In this document: piece by piece, positions 1 through 7,062 of the stretch
Layout: every line of letters starts with the position of its first letter
How positions within the stretch are numbered: the first letter of the stretch is position 1
Assembly: GCF_051486985.1 (NCBI RefSeq)
Contig: NZ_JAHVDV010000039.1
Location: 1 to 39,527 of the forward strand
Length of the DNA stretch: 39,527 nucleotides
Direction: 5' to 3'
Source: CBFFRJ01 sp051486985
Lineage (GTDB): Bacteria > Pseudomonadota > Gammaproteobacteria > Enterobacterales > Enterobacteriaceae
Made by a program: the position numbers and the translations under genes
The notes under the pieces: model-generated
Told to the model about the DNA's origin: nothing
What the model saw: only the letters and a program-made list of their open reading frames with translations
Databases searched by the model: none

Positions 1-147
1 ACCGCGAAGCGGCGATTTTCCTTGCCGGGAGCCCGGGTCGCCAGGGTGGTGGCGGTGAACCACCCTGGCACGTTCACGGGTTCTGGCGTGACAGAAAAGC
101 AAGGAACATAAGGTGAACGGAATGACCACAAGAGCCGCATGTTTCCC
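1..147 (+). repeat. Dispersed composite element, copy A (left-truncated by window edge)
   Basis: Positions 1-139 match 35605-35744 almost base for base, and 22258-22380 on the opposite strand. The core has a perfect 10-bp stem, CCAGGGTGGT (41-50) and ACCACCCTGG (59-68), around an 8-base loop, followed by a conserved tail that includes GCAAGGAACATAAGGTGAAC. It runs directly into a REP-like palindrome pair. No ORF spans it in a way shared by all copies. Its left end lies outside the window. Confidence 0.85.
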
Positions 148-248
148 CTCACCCTGGCCCTCTCCCCAAAGGGGCGAGGGGGCTTTCCGTGCTCGAAATA
201 TTTTGTGGGGATCCCTCAGCTCCGTGGGAGAGGGTTGAGGTGAGGGCA
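143..248. repeat. REP-like inverted pair downstream of gntU
   Basis: A unit with CCCCTCACCCTGGCCCTCTC followed by AAAGGGGCGAGGGG is mirrored about 60 bases on by GGGAGAGGGTTGAGGTGAGGG-type sequence. Similar units occur at 14778-14861, 16375-16408, 22151-22256, 35383-35407 and 35749-35818. They sit only between genes. This pair lies 28 bases past the gntU stop and could stabilise or end that transcript. I see no separate intrinsic terminator for gntU. Confidence 0.7.
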
Positions 249-275
249 TCAGACCGCACCTCTCCATGCAATACC

Positions 276-1616
276 TTAACTTAGCAACGTAAACGCAATC
301 ATCCCGACAATGGCACCAGTGGTCCCCAGAATGGTTTCCATTAACGTCCAGGTCTTTAGCGTCTGTGCTTCGGTGGCGCCGGTGAATTTACCGAATAACC
401 AGAAACCCGCATCGTTCACGTGACTGACCACAATGGAACCACCGGCAATACAAATCGACAGGGCTGCCATCTGCGCTCCGGTAAAATGCAGTTGCTCAAT
501 CACCGGCATCACCAGCCCCACCGCCGTTAAGCAGGCGACCGTAGCAGAACCCTGAATAATACGCACCGCAGCGGCCAACACGAAACAGGTCACTGCAATC
601 GGTAGCCCCATTCCGGTCAGCGCTTCACCCAGCGCCGGGCCAACGCCTGAATCCACCAGAACCTGTTTGAATACGCCGCCCGCCCCAATCACCAGCAGGA
701 TAATCCCGGCGGGTTGCAGCGCCTGGCCGCAGATTTCCATCACGCGGTCTTTCGCCATGCCCTGACGAATCGCCAGGCCATAGATTGCCACCAGACATGC
801 CACCAGAATCGCCGTAAAGGGGTGACCAATAAACTCAAGCCAGTTGTAAAGACCAGAGCCTTCGGCAACAAAGCGGGCCGCGATCGTCTTCATTCCCACC
901 AGCACCAGCGGCAGCAGAATGAGCGCCAGACTAAAGCCAAAAGAGGGCATCTTACCTTCGCCCAGATGCGGCTCGGAGATGTCGTCCGGGATATGCAATT
1001 CAACATAGCGGCTAATAAAATTGCCCCACAGCGGCCCGGCAATCAGCATGCCCGGAATGGCCGCACACAGGCCAATCAGGATCATCCAGCCAAAATCTGC
1101 GTGCATCTGAGAGGCCAGCAGCATAGGAGCAGGACCTGGCAGCAGAAACGCCGCAGCCGCAGCCACCCCCGCAAACAGCGGAATGACCAGCTTCACCAGG
1201 TTGGTCCCGGTGTGGCGCGCCATAGAGAAAGCCACGCTAATCAACAGCACAACCGCCACTTCGAAGAACAGCGGCAGTGCGCAGATCAGACCGGCCAGGC
1301 CAATCGCATAGTGCGCGCGGCTGTGACCAAAGGATTTGAGCATCTTCACGGCAATCTGGTCGACCGCGCCGGTCTCATGCAGAATTTTGCCGAACATGGC
1401 CCCGAGCGCCACCACAATGGCGAGGAAGCCCAACGTACCACCCATCCCTTTTTCCATCGTCGCCGCAATTTTAATGAGCGGCATACCCGAAAAAAGACCT
1501 GCACCAATAGAAACCACCATCAAGGCAACGAAAGCATGCATACGTGCTTTCATCACTAAAAACAGCAGCAGCAAAACAGAGCCCACTGCTGTTAAAACAA
1601 GCGTTAATGTACTCAA
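276..1616 (-). CDS. gntU: Low-affinity gluconate permease GntU
   Basis: Inner-membrane gluconate:H+ symporter of the GntP family, 446 residues, the same length as E. coli GntU and nearly collinear with it from memory. The protein is very hydrophobic throughout with many predicted membrane helices. Family blocks such as LPGPAPMLLASQM, LILLPLVLVGMKTIAARF and IAGGSIVVSHVNDAGFW are present. The start codon is TTG (1614-1616), with AAGG about ten bases upstream. It begins 11 bases after the gntK stop, so the two are co-transcribed: GntU imports gluconate and GntK phosphorylates it. Expression should follow the GntR and CRP sites ahead of gntK. The product is close to certain; the TTG start is supported by homologue length. 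Confidence 0.97.
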   Translation of the reverse strand: MSTLTLVLTAVGSVLLLLFLVMKARMHAFVALMVVSIGAGLFSGMPLIKIAATMEKGMGGTLGFLAIVVALGAMFGKILHETGAVDQIAVKMLKSFGHSRAHYAIGLAGLICALPLFFEVAVVLLISVAFSMARHTGTNLVKLVIPLFAGVAAAAAFLLPGPAPMLLASQMHADFGWMILIGLCAAIPGMLIAGPLWGNFISRYVELHIPDDISEPHLGEGKMPSFGFSLALILLPLVLVGMKTIAARFVAEGSGLYNWLEFIGHPFTAILVACLVAIYGLAIRQGMAKDRVMEICGQALQPAGIILLVIGAGGVFKQVLVDSGVGPALGEALTGMGLPIAVTCFVLAAAVRIIQGSATVACLTAVGLVMPVIEQLHFTGAQMAALSICIAGGSIVVSHVNDAGFWLFGKFTGATEAQTLKTWTLMETILGTTGAIVGMIAFTLLS

Positions 1617-1627
1617 AACTACTGCCT

Positions 1628-2149
1628 TTATTTATTAATTACTGCAATTGTGCTGGCGACAACCCCTTCCAGCGGCTGGTCGATATCGACGACAAGTACG
1701 TCGCGCTCGTCCGCACCCGGCTCCTCCAGTGCTTCAAACTGGGTCACCAACATCTGCGTTTTAAAGAAGTGGCCTTTACGTGCTTTCAGACGACGTTCGA
1801 TCACGTCAAATTCGCCTTTCAGATAGATAAAGGAGAGGTTCGGATTCCCATCACGTAACAGGTCACGGTAGCGCTTCTTAAGAGAAGAGCAGACGATCAG
1901 CGACACCTTGTTGGTGCGTTGCATCGCAAACGCAGCGTCGTTCAGCGCCTGCAGCCAGGGCTTACGGTCATCATCATTCAGTGGCTCACCTGCCGCCATT
2001 TTTGTGATGTTGCTGCGCGGATGAAGGAAGTCGCCATCGAGAAACGCGGCATGGATTTGATGCGCCACTTCACTGGCGACAGCGGATTTACCACTGCCAG
2101 AAACGCCCATCAGGACATAGACGTGGTGATCATGATTAGTCGTGCTCAA
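1628..2149 (-). CDS. gntK: Thermoresistant gluconokinase GntK
   Basis: ATP-dependent gluconate kinase making 6-phosphogluconate, which feeds the Entner-Doudoroff and pentose phosphate routes. P-loop MGVSGSGKSAVA lies near residues 14-25, followed by LDGDFLHPRSN and the VCSSLKKRYRDLLR substrate/lid region, as in E. coli GntK. The open frame continues upstream to an ATG at 2233, but homology begins at STTNHDHH. There a TTG codon (2147-2149) is preceded by GGGAG at ideal spacing. The longer start would also place the GntR operators inside the coding sequence. I therefore use TTG, giving 173 residues (E. coli about 175). First gene of gntKU. Confidence 0.95.
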   Translation of the reverse strand: MSTTNHDHHVYVLMGVSGSGKSAVASEVAHQIHAAFLDGDFLHPRSNITKMAAGEPLNDDDRKPWLQALNDAAFAMQRTNKVSLIVCSSLKKRYRDLLRDGNPNLSFIYLKGEFDVIERRLKARKGHFFKTQMLVTQFEALEEPGADERDVLVVDIDQPLEGVVASTIAVINK

Positions 2150-2178
2150 AGCGTAGCTCCCACTCAGACAAAGAGAAT

Positions 2179-2205
2179 TGTTACGGGTAACAGTTATCGG
2201 TAACA
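2179..2205. promoter_or_regulatory. Two tandem GntR operators upstream of gntK
   Basis: TGTTACGGGTAACA at 2179-2192 is a perfect inverted repeat. AGTTATCGGTAACA (2192-2205) repeats the pattern less perfectly and shares one base with it. These match the GntR operator type (ATGTTACC...GGTAACAT) known at E. coli gntT and gntKU. They lie 30-56 bases upstream of the gntK TTG start, where a bound repressor would block transcription. Confidence 0.85.
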
Positions 2206-2257
2206 TTGTCCTGCCGGGGTAATGGAGAAGCAATATCCATTCATGCCAGAAGTGAAT

Positions 2258-2279
2258 AAGTGTGAGCTAGTTCAAATTT
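2258..2279. promoter_or_regulatory. CRP-cAMP site for gntKU
   Basis: On the minus strand the core reads TTTGA-actagc-TCACA (2276-2261), one mismatch from TGTGA-N6-TCACA. It lies upstream of the GntR operators. GATATT at 2237-2232 on the minus strand is a possible -10 placed as expected for a CRP-activated class II promoter. CRP activation of gntKU is established in E. coli; the -10 assignment is an inference. Confidence 0.7.
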
Positions 2280-2285
2280 GTCAGA

Positions 2286-3281
2286 CTAAATTGATCCACC
2301 CGGTGACAAAGTGAAACCTAAATCTAACAATTTTGGCGTAACTGTTTCACCTCGAATCCGCGCCAGCAGCCGTTCGGCACCGATACGCCCCATACGTTCA
2401 CGCGGCGTCAGTACGCTGGCCAGACGGGGCTCCATCACCTGGCCGATGTCATGCCCATGAAACCCGGCAATCGCCATATCATCAGGAATGCTTAAGCCCA
2501 GACGCTGGCACTCAAAGGCAGCGCCAATGGCCAGGTCATCGTTGGTACAAAAGATCCCGTCAAGCTGCGGGTATTCGCGGCGGGCCTGTCGCATCAGGTC
2601 AATACCAGCAGAATAGGATGAAGACTGCTCCACCATTACACTGTAGGGCGTCAACCCGGCGTCGAGCATCGCCTGCTCATACCCCTTCTGTTTGATGATA
2701 GTACGTTCATCGAGACGTGCACCCAGGTAGGCCACACCACGGTGACCACGGGCAATGATAGCGGCCGTCATTTGCCGGGCGGCTTCGAAGTTATCGAATC
2801 CAACGGCGATATCCAGGCAGGGGGAGACGCTATCCATCAGCTCAAGTACCGGAATGCCGGCCACTTCTATCATCTTCAGTGTACGTGGCGTGTGAGTACG
2901 TTCGGTCAGGATCAGGCCGTCAATATTCCACGAGAGCATGGATTCAAGACGTTCCTCTTCCATCTCAGGCTTGTAGCCAAAGTGGGCCAGCATGGTCTGA
3001 TAGCCCCATGCGTCGGTCACGCTTTCTATACCACGTAGAACTTCAGCAAATACCTGGTTGGTTAAGGAAGGCAGCAGAACGCCCACCGCACGACTGGTGG
3101 CGTTGGAGAGAATGTCAGGAGCGCGATTGGGAATATAACCCAGCTCATCAAGCGCGGCCGCGATTTTTCCCCGAAGGGCGATGGAGACTTGCTCCGGATT
3201 TCGCAGAAAACGACTGACCGTCATTTTGGTCACGCCCACGCGATCGGCCACATCCTGAAGTACGGGTCTTTTCTTTTTCAT
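2286..3281 (-). CDS. gntR: Gluconate utilisation repressor GntR (LacI family)
   Basis: LacI/GalR-type repressor of the gluconate regulon, released from DNA by gluconate. The N-terminal helix-turn-helix is at about residues 8-27 (LQDVADRVGVTKMTVSRFLR), followed by the hinge helix and a periplasmic-binding-like core that includes FDNFEAARQM and FCTNDDLAIGAAFECQ. An upstream in-frame ATG (3338) adds 19 residues absent from E. coli GntR. The ATG at 3281 has CAGGAC just upstream and gives 331 residues, the E. coli length. It lies upstream of gntK on the same strand, with about 136 bases between stop and the gntK start that carry the operators it should bind. Confidence 0.96.
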   Translation of the reverse strand: MKKKRPVLQDVADRVGVTKMTVSRFLRNPEQVSIALRGKIAAALDELGYIPNRAPDILSNATSRAVGVLLPSLTNQVFAEVLRGIESVTDAWGYQTMLAHFGYKPEMEEERLESMLSWNIDGLILTERTHTPRTLKMIEVAGIPVLELMDSVSPCLDIAVGFDNFEAARQMTAAIIARGHRGVAYLGARLDERTIIKQKGYEQAMLDAGLTPYSVMVEQSSSYSAGIDLMRQARREYPQLDGIFCTNDDLAIGAAFECQRLGLSIPDDMAIAGFHGHDIGQVMEPRLASVLTPRERMGRIGAERLLARIRGETVTPKLLDLGFTLSPGGSI

Positions 3282-3332
3282 CGTCCTGAAGTAATAAGCT
3301 GAGAAATAATGGCTCAGTTTATCACGGACACT

Positions 3333-3366
3333 ACGCAACCTTCCGGTGTTAACCAGAAGGTTGCGT
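3333..3366. terminator. Inverted repeat between yhhW and gntR
   Basis: ACGCAACCTTC (3333-3343) and GAAGGTTGCGT (3356-3366) form a perfect 11-bp stem with a 12-base loop. In the direction of yhhW transcription the stem is not followed by a strong T run. It could be a Rho-assisted terminator, an mRNA stabiliser or an operator. It falls between the yhhW stop and the gntR start. Confidence 0.5.
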
Positions 3367-3383
3367 CATTTATTTAAGCAGGA

Positions 3384-4079
3384 TCATACTGGCGGCAGAT
3401 CAAAGAGCAGAATTTCACTGTCACTGTCCGCATGAATCGACAGCGCTTGCTCATCCCAGATAGCCAGGCCGTCACTGGTGGTGGCTTTGGTTCCGTTAAT
3501 CGTCACGTCCCCTTTCACTACCTGGATCCAGACTTTGCGATCCGCAGCCACCTGGTAAACCGACTGCTCATCTTTCAGCAAGGCCCAGCGATACAGTTCC
3601 ATATCCTGATGCACTTTCAGGGAGCCTTCACGGGCATCCGGAGAGAGTACCAGCTGGCGGCCCTGCTTCGCGTCAAAACGACGCTGCTCATAGCGAGGCG
3701 TAATGCCCGTTGCTTCTGGAATAATCCAGATCTGGTACAGACGCAGTGGCTCGGTGGCGCTCGGGTTGTACTCGGAGTGACGCACCCCGGTGCCGGCGCT
3801 CATAATCTGGAATTCACCTGCCGGTACCTGCTCTTTGTTGCCCATGCTGTCTTTGTGTTCCACAGCACCCTGCAACACGTAGGTCAGGATCTCCATATCT
3901 TTATGGGGGTGAGTCCCAAAGCCCTGGCCGGCGTCAATTACGTCGTCATTGATAACGCGCAGTGCTGAGAAGCCCATGAAGTTAGGATCATGATAGTTGG
4001 CAAATGAAAAGGTATGCCAGGAGTCCAGCCAACCATGATTTGCATGGCCACGGTCGTTTGCTTTGCGTAAGTAAATCAT
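3384..4079 (-). CDS. yhhW: Pirin-family quercetin 2,3-dioxygenase YhhW
   Basis: Bicupin protein of the pirin family, 231 residues, the same length as E. coli YhhW, which has quercetinase activity in vitro. The metal ligands of the family are all visible in the N-terminal cupin: His57 and His59 (GFGTHPHKDME), His101 and Glu103 (GTGVRHSEYN). No signal peptide, so cytoplasmic. The physiological substrate is unknown; flavonol cleavage is the biochemically shown activity of the family. It stands alone between yhhX and gntR, with about 115 bases upstream for its own promoter. Confidence 0.95.
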   Translation of the reverse strand: MIYLRKANDRGHANHGWLDSWHTFSFANYHDPNFMGFSALRVINDDVIDAGQGFGTHPHKDMEILTYVLQGAVEHKDSMGNKEQVPAGEFQIMSAGTGVRHSEYNPSATEPLRLYQIWIIPEATGITPRYEQRRFDAKQGRQLVLSPDAREGSLKVHQDMELYRWALLKDEQSVYQVAADRKVWIQVVKGDVTINGTKATTSDGLAIWDEQALSIHADSDSEILLFDLPPV

Positions 4080-4193
4080 GTTTTCACCCTCGTGTTCGTT
4101 TCGATGGAGTCAGTGTGTACCCGATCGAACCGCAATCATAGAGGGTGAAAATTGACTCCTCTGTTCAAAAAAAATGAACAAGTTAAAATAAGC

Positions 4194-5240
4194 TTAAATC
4201 CCCTGCTTTGCGAGGGTTACCGTGGCTGGTGAGGCCTGCTCGAAGGCCCGCTCCAGGATCTCAAGATTAGTGAGAACGTCAGATTCCTTGACGTAATTGT
4301 CCACCCCGTCATTGATGGTGGCATAAAGCGCATCATAGACCTGGCCGTAATCCCCCTGCTCCGGCGGCAGAATTTCTCTTACCGTCTCGCCGGCACCGTT
4401 AATGTACTCCAGCACACCAGTGCTTTCATCAGCCGCAAAGCCCGGTTCACCCGGCATGATGTTAGCTTTTAGGCTGGTCTCCTGCTGGTCGATACCGTAC
4501 TTGATAAATGATCCTCTGGTGCCATGAACAATGAATTTCGGATAGTCGATTTTCACCAGGTGGCTGGTTTTGACGATTGCCTTCAGGTCACCAAAGAACA
4601 GCTGCGCTTCGAACGTATCATCAGGATTGGCTTTATTGCGCAGGCTGCGAAGGTCATAAGCCACATGATCGGGGCGACCAAACAGTGAAATAATTTGATC
4701 CAGGGTGTGTACGCCCAGCCCATAGAAGAACCCATCCTGCGGCAGGCCAGGCCTGGTCTCTGCAACAGGACGGTAGTAGTCGAAATGGCTCTCTACTTCG
4801 ACAATCTCCCCTAATTTGCCGCTCTCAATCACCTTTTTTGTCATCAGGAAACAGGAGTCAAAGCGGCGATTCTGATAAGGCGTAACGGTAAGTCCTTTAC
4901 TTTTTGCCAGGGTAAACAGCGTGATGGCTTCTGCCAGAGTGGGCGTAAACGGTTTTTCGACCAGTACGTTTTTGCCGGCTTCCAGCGCCCGTTTTGCATA
5001 TTCAAAGTGGCTGTCAGCATGCGTACAGACGATCACCAGTGCGATTGTCGGGTCGTTGAGCACCTCATCAAGATCGCTGGTGAAATGAATATGTTGATAC
5101 TGCGGGTTCTGCTCTTCCGGCTTCGCGCTGCGCCGGAAAATGTGGCTCACTCGCCAGTTCTCTTTGCGGTTAAGAACATACGGAAGATGGTAACGGGTCG
5201 TACTTTTGCCAAAGCCGATAAAGGCACAGTTCAGGGTCAT
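4194..5240 (-). CDS. yhhX: Gfo/Idh/MocA-family oxidoreductase YhhX
   Basis: NAD(P)-dependent oxidoreductase of unknown physiological substrate. The Rossmann fold is at the N terminus (CAFIGFGKSTTRYHLPYV, about residues 4-21). The family EKPFTPTLAEA motif contains the usual lysine near residue 95, and VESHFDYYRP and FYGLGVHTLDQIISLFG mark the C-terminal domain. The ATG at 5240 is preceded by AAGGAC and aligns with the E. coli start. An upstream ATG at 5264 adds eight residues and lacks support. Length is 348 residues (E. coli 345). It is the last leftward gene before the bactofilin-like gene, which runs the other way. Confidence 0.94.
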   Translation of the reverse strand: MTLNCAFIGFGKSTTRYHLPYVLNRKENWRVSHIFRRSAKPEEQNPQYQHIHFTSDLDEVLNDPTIALVIVCTHADSHFEYAKRALEAGKNVLVEKPFTPTLAEAITLFTLAKSKGLTVTPYQNRRFDSCFLMTKKVIESGKLGEIVEVESHFDYYRPVAETRPGLPQDGFFYGLGVHTLDQIISLFGRPDHVAYDLRSLRNKANPDDTFEAQLFFGDLKAIVKTSHLVKIDYPKFIVHGTRGSFIKYGIDQQETSLKANIMPGEPGFAADESTGVLEYINGAGETVREILPPEQGDYGQVYDALYATINDGVDNYVKESDVLTNLEILERAFEQASPATVTLAKQGI

Positions 5241-5421
5241 GATGCGGTCCTTGTTTTGCGTCACTGCGTTAAACCTTAGCGCAGTCAGTTGGTGATAAAA
5301 ACCGCCGGGCGTCTGAGATTAAAACATCCATTAACTGAATGGCTGGAAACATCACCACCTTTATTCTGTATAAAACAACAAAATACAAGGGCTTATAAAT
5401 CCTAAAGTGCTGCGTCTGACC

Positions 5422-5450
5422 TTGACGCAAACCGTTCAATTCCGCATAAG
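5422..5450 (+). promoter_or_regulatory. Sigma-70 promoter candidate for the bactofilin-like gene
   Basis: TTGACG (5422-5427), a 17-base spacer and CATAAG (5445-5450). Transcription would start near 5457, about 65 bases upstream of the ATG. This is a sequence-only prediction. The rest of the 5241-5421 intergenic stretch holds the unassigned yhhX promoter region. Confidence 0.5.
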
Positions 5451-5521
5451 AGAGCCGCGTTTTTGCACGTACGTCAGCACAGGCGTTGCTGATAATCCCG
5501 AAAGGTGGCTCAGGATCTTCC

Positions 5522-6196
5522 ATGGAAAGAAAATACTACCTGCTCAACCTCACTTTTTTATTGTGGCTGTTTGCCTTGTTAGCCTGGTGTCTGGGTGAAC
5601 ATACCCTGGCCCGTATTGCAGGATTACTGGCCGTTGCTGCCTTTATCATTCAACTCGTTCAAGGATGGATAATACCGATGTTCAAAAAACAAAAGCCCGC
5701 TGAAGCGTCTGCCACGCCGACCACACCCGCTCCGGTGAATGAAACAGTGACCAGCGCACTGGAAAAACATACCAATACGGTTATCGCCAGCGATGTGCAT
5801 GTGGAAGGCAATATCGTTTCGGCGACACCGGTCTACATACACGGCAGTCTGCACGGCAACATCACGGCGCCTGAAGGTCTGATAAAGGTTATGCGCACGG
5901 GCTCAGTGGAAGGTAACGTGACCTGCCGCGAGCTGATTATTGACGGGACGATTCAGGGTCAGTGCCTCGCAGATACCGTTGAAATTTATGAAAACGGACG
6001 AATCAATGGCACCCTCGCATACCGGCAACTGGCGATAAAAAAAGGAGGTCAGTTTATCGGGCAGGCCGATATCCAGCCGCCTGAGCAGACGAAGAACAAC
6101 GTAGTGGGGTTGAAAACTGAGGCCTCTTTAGCGCAAAGCGATAAACCTGCAGATGGTCTAAATGAGCAAAAAAAAAGCCAGCACCCGGCTGGCTAA
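5522..6196 (+). CDS. Membrane-anchored bactofilin-like polymer-forming protein
   Basis: A 224-residue protein. Two hydrophobic segments (about residues 7-25 and 30-54) form a membrane hairpin, followed by a Pro/Ala/Thr-rich linker. The bactofilin domain (about residues 85-185) shows the short beta-helix pattern VEGNIVSATPVYIHGSLHGN, GSVEGNVTCRELIIDGTIQG and YENGRINGTLAYRQL. Bactofilins self-assemble into filaments that scaffold envelope proteins; the role here is unknown. The ATG at 5522 follows AGGATCTTCC; upstream ATGs lack a ribosome site. Its last codons lie inside the RyhB terminator on the other strand, and no intrinsic terminator follows on this strand. E. coli K-12 has no such gene here as far as I recall. 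Confidence 0.8.
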   Translation: MERKYYLLNLTFLLWLFALLAWCLGEHTLARIAGLLAVAAFIIQLVQGWIIPMFKKQKPAEASATPTTPAPVNETVTSALEKHTNTVIASDVHVEGNIVSATPVYIHGSLHGNITAPEGLIKVMRTGSVEGNVTCRELIIDGTIQGQCLADTVEIYENGRINGTLAYRQLAIKKGGQFIGQADIQPPEQTKNNVVGLKTEASLAQSDKPADGLNEQKKSQHPAG

Positions 6197-6262
6197 AAAA
6201 TACTGGAAGCAATGTGAGCAATGTCGTGCTTTCAGGATTACCGCATAGGTTTCCCTGAACGC
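6170..6262 (-). ncRNA. ryhB: Iron-stress small RNA RyhB
   Basis: Hfq-dependent sRNA that silences iron-using and iron-storage genes when iron is scarce. The minus strand carries the conserved core GCACGACATTGCTCACATTG, the seed region, followed by CTTCCAGTATT. The 5' part aligns without gaps to remembered E. coli RyhB starting GCGTTCAGG at 6262. The terminator is stem AGCCAGC/GCTGGCT (6194-6188 and 6182-6176) followed by eight T. Length is about 91-93 nt (E. coli 90). Located between yhhX and yhhY as in E. coli. The terminator overlaps the end of the bactofilin-like gene in antisense. Confidence 0.96.
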
Positions 6263-6264
6263 AT

Positions 6265-6298
6265 GACAATAATAATCATTATCATTCGCACTTGTCCA
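6265..6298 (-). promoter_or_regulatory. ryhB promoter with Fur box
   Basis: Minus-strand -35 TGGACA (6298-6293), an 18-base spacer and -10 TATTAT (6274-6269) place the start at 6262. The 19-base sequence GATAATGATTATTATTGTC (6283-6265) matches the Fur consensus at 16 of 19 positions and covers the -10 and the spacer, so Fur-Fe2+ would block the polymerase. Fur repression of ryhB is established in E. coli. Confidence 0.92.
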
Positions 6299-6381
6299 CT
6301 CCTATTTTGCAAAAAATGCTGCTTGACTCACTTTGGCAACTCGGTGAAGTTGAAAGGGAACATTCAAAAAGGAGAAAGGAA

Positions 6382-6870
6382 ATGAGTAGCATCGTGATCC
6401 GCCATGCAGAAGCCCGTGACGCAGAGCCCTTACGTCAGATTAATGCGCATCCGGAGGTTTATCACGACACGCTACAACTTCCTTATCCTTCTATGGACAT
6501 GTGGAAGGAGCGACTGGAACCACGAGCCGGCCGCCGCCACCTTGTCGCCTGTATTGACGATGTGGTGGTAGGCCATGTGGTGGTGGATGTTGAACAAAAT
6601 CCACGCCGCAGCCACGTGGCCACCTTTGGCATCAGTGTTTCCAGCGCATTCCGTGGACGTGGTGTAGGCAGTGCTATGCTGCGCGAAATGGTCAATCTCT
6701 GCGATAACTGGCTGCGCATTGAGCGCATTGAGCTGACGGTTTTCGTCGACAACACCCCGGCGCTGGCGCTCTACCGCAAGTTTGGTTTTGAAGTGGAAGG
6801 CACCGGCAAGAAATTTGCTCTACGTAACGGTGAATATGTGGATGCCTGTTTTATGGCGCGGGTGAAATAA
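6382..6870 (+). CDS. yhhY: GNAT-family N-acetyltransferase YhhY
   Basis: Single-domain GNAT acetyltransferase, 162 residues as in E. coli YhhY, which acetylates certain amino acids or analogues in vitro. The acetyl-CoA motif A is FGISVSSAFRGRGVGSAMLR (about residues 85-104), followed by motif B around VFVDNTPALALYRKFGFE. The start at 6382 has a clear AAGGAGAAAGGAA ribosome site. The frame is open further upstream from a TTG at 6292, but that stretch overlaps the ryhB promoter and has no homologue. It marks the left border of a variable region. Confidence 0.94.
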   Translation: MSSIVIRHAEARDAEPLRQINAHPEVYHDTLQLPYPSMDMWKERLEPRAGRRHLVACIDDVVVGHVVVDVEQNPRRSHVATFGISVSSAFRGRGVGSAMLREMVNLCDNWLRIERIELTVFVDNTPALALYRKFGFEVEGTGKKFALRNGEYVDACFMARVK

Positions 6871-6878
6871 ATTTAAAA

Positions 6879-6903
6879 ACCCCTCTTTCAGTAATAGAGG
6901 GGT
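6879..6903. terminator. Terminator hairpin after yhhY
   Basis: ACCCCTCT (6879-6886) and AGAGGGGT (6896-6903) form an 8-bp stem. The T-rich flank is on the minus-strand side (TTTTTAAATTT), so the better intrinsic terminator would act on leftward transcription. It may also mark the end of yhhY mRNA. Confidence 0.6.
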
Positions 6904-7062
6904 GATTAATAGAAATAACATATAATTTTTATTAAATATACTCCACATCTATAACACCCGACATCTTATGCTCCATCTCACATCTAAAATATAGAAACTC
7001 TTAAAATATAGACCTTCCTTTAAATAAATAGTAAAAGATACTTTTCTAAAGGGAATTTAGAA

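Noticed and set aside
714..1559. 281-residue plus-strand ORF opposite gntU
   Set aside because: It lies wholly antisense to a certain gene, has no promoter or ribosome site, and its composition (rich in His, Arg, Gln) is the mirror of a membrane protein's codons.
2150..2233. 28-codon N-terminal extension of gntK
   Set aside because: It overlaps the GntR operators and is absent in homologues; TTG 2149 has a proper ribosome site.
3432..3968. 178-residue plus-strand ORF opposite yhhW
   Set aside because: Antisense to a conserved gene with intact metal ligands; no family resemblance.
6292..6381. 30-codon N-terminal extension of yhhY
   Set aside because: It starts in the ryhB promoter; AAGGAG and homology both support 6382.
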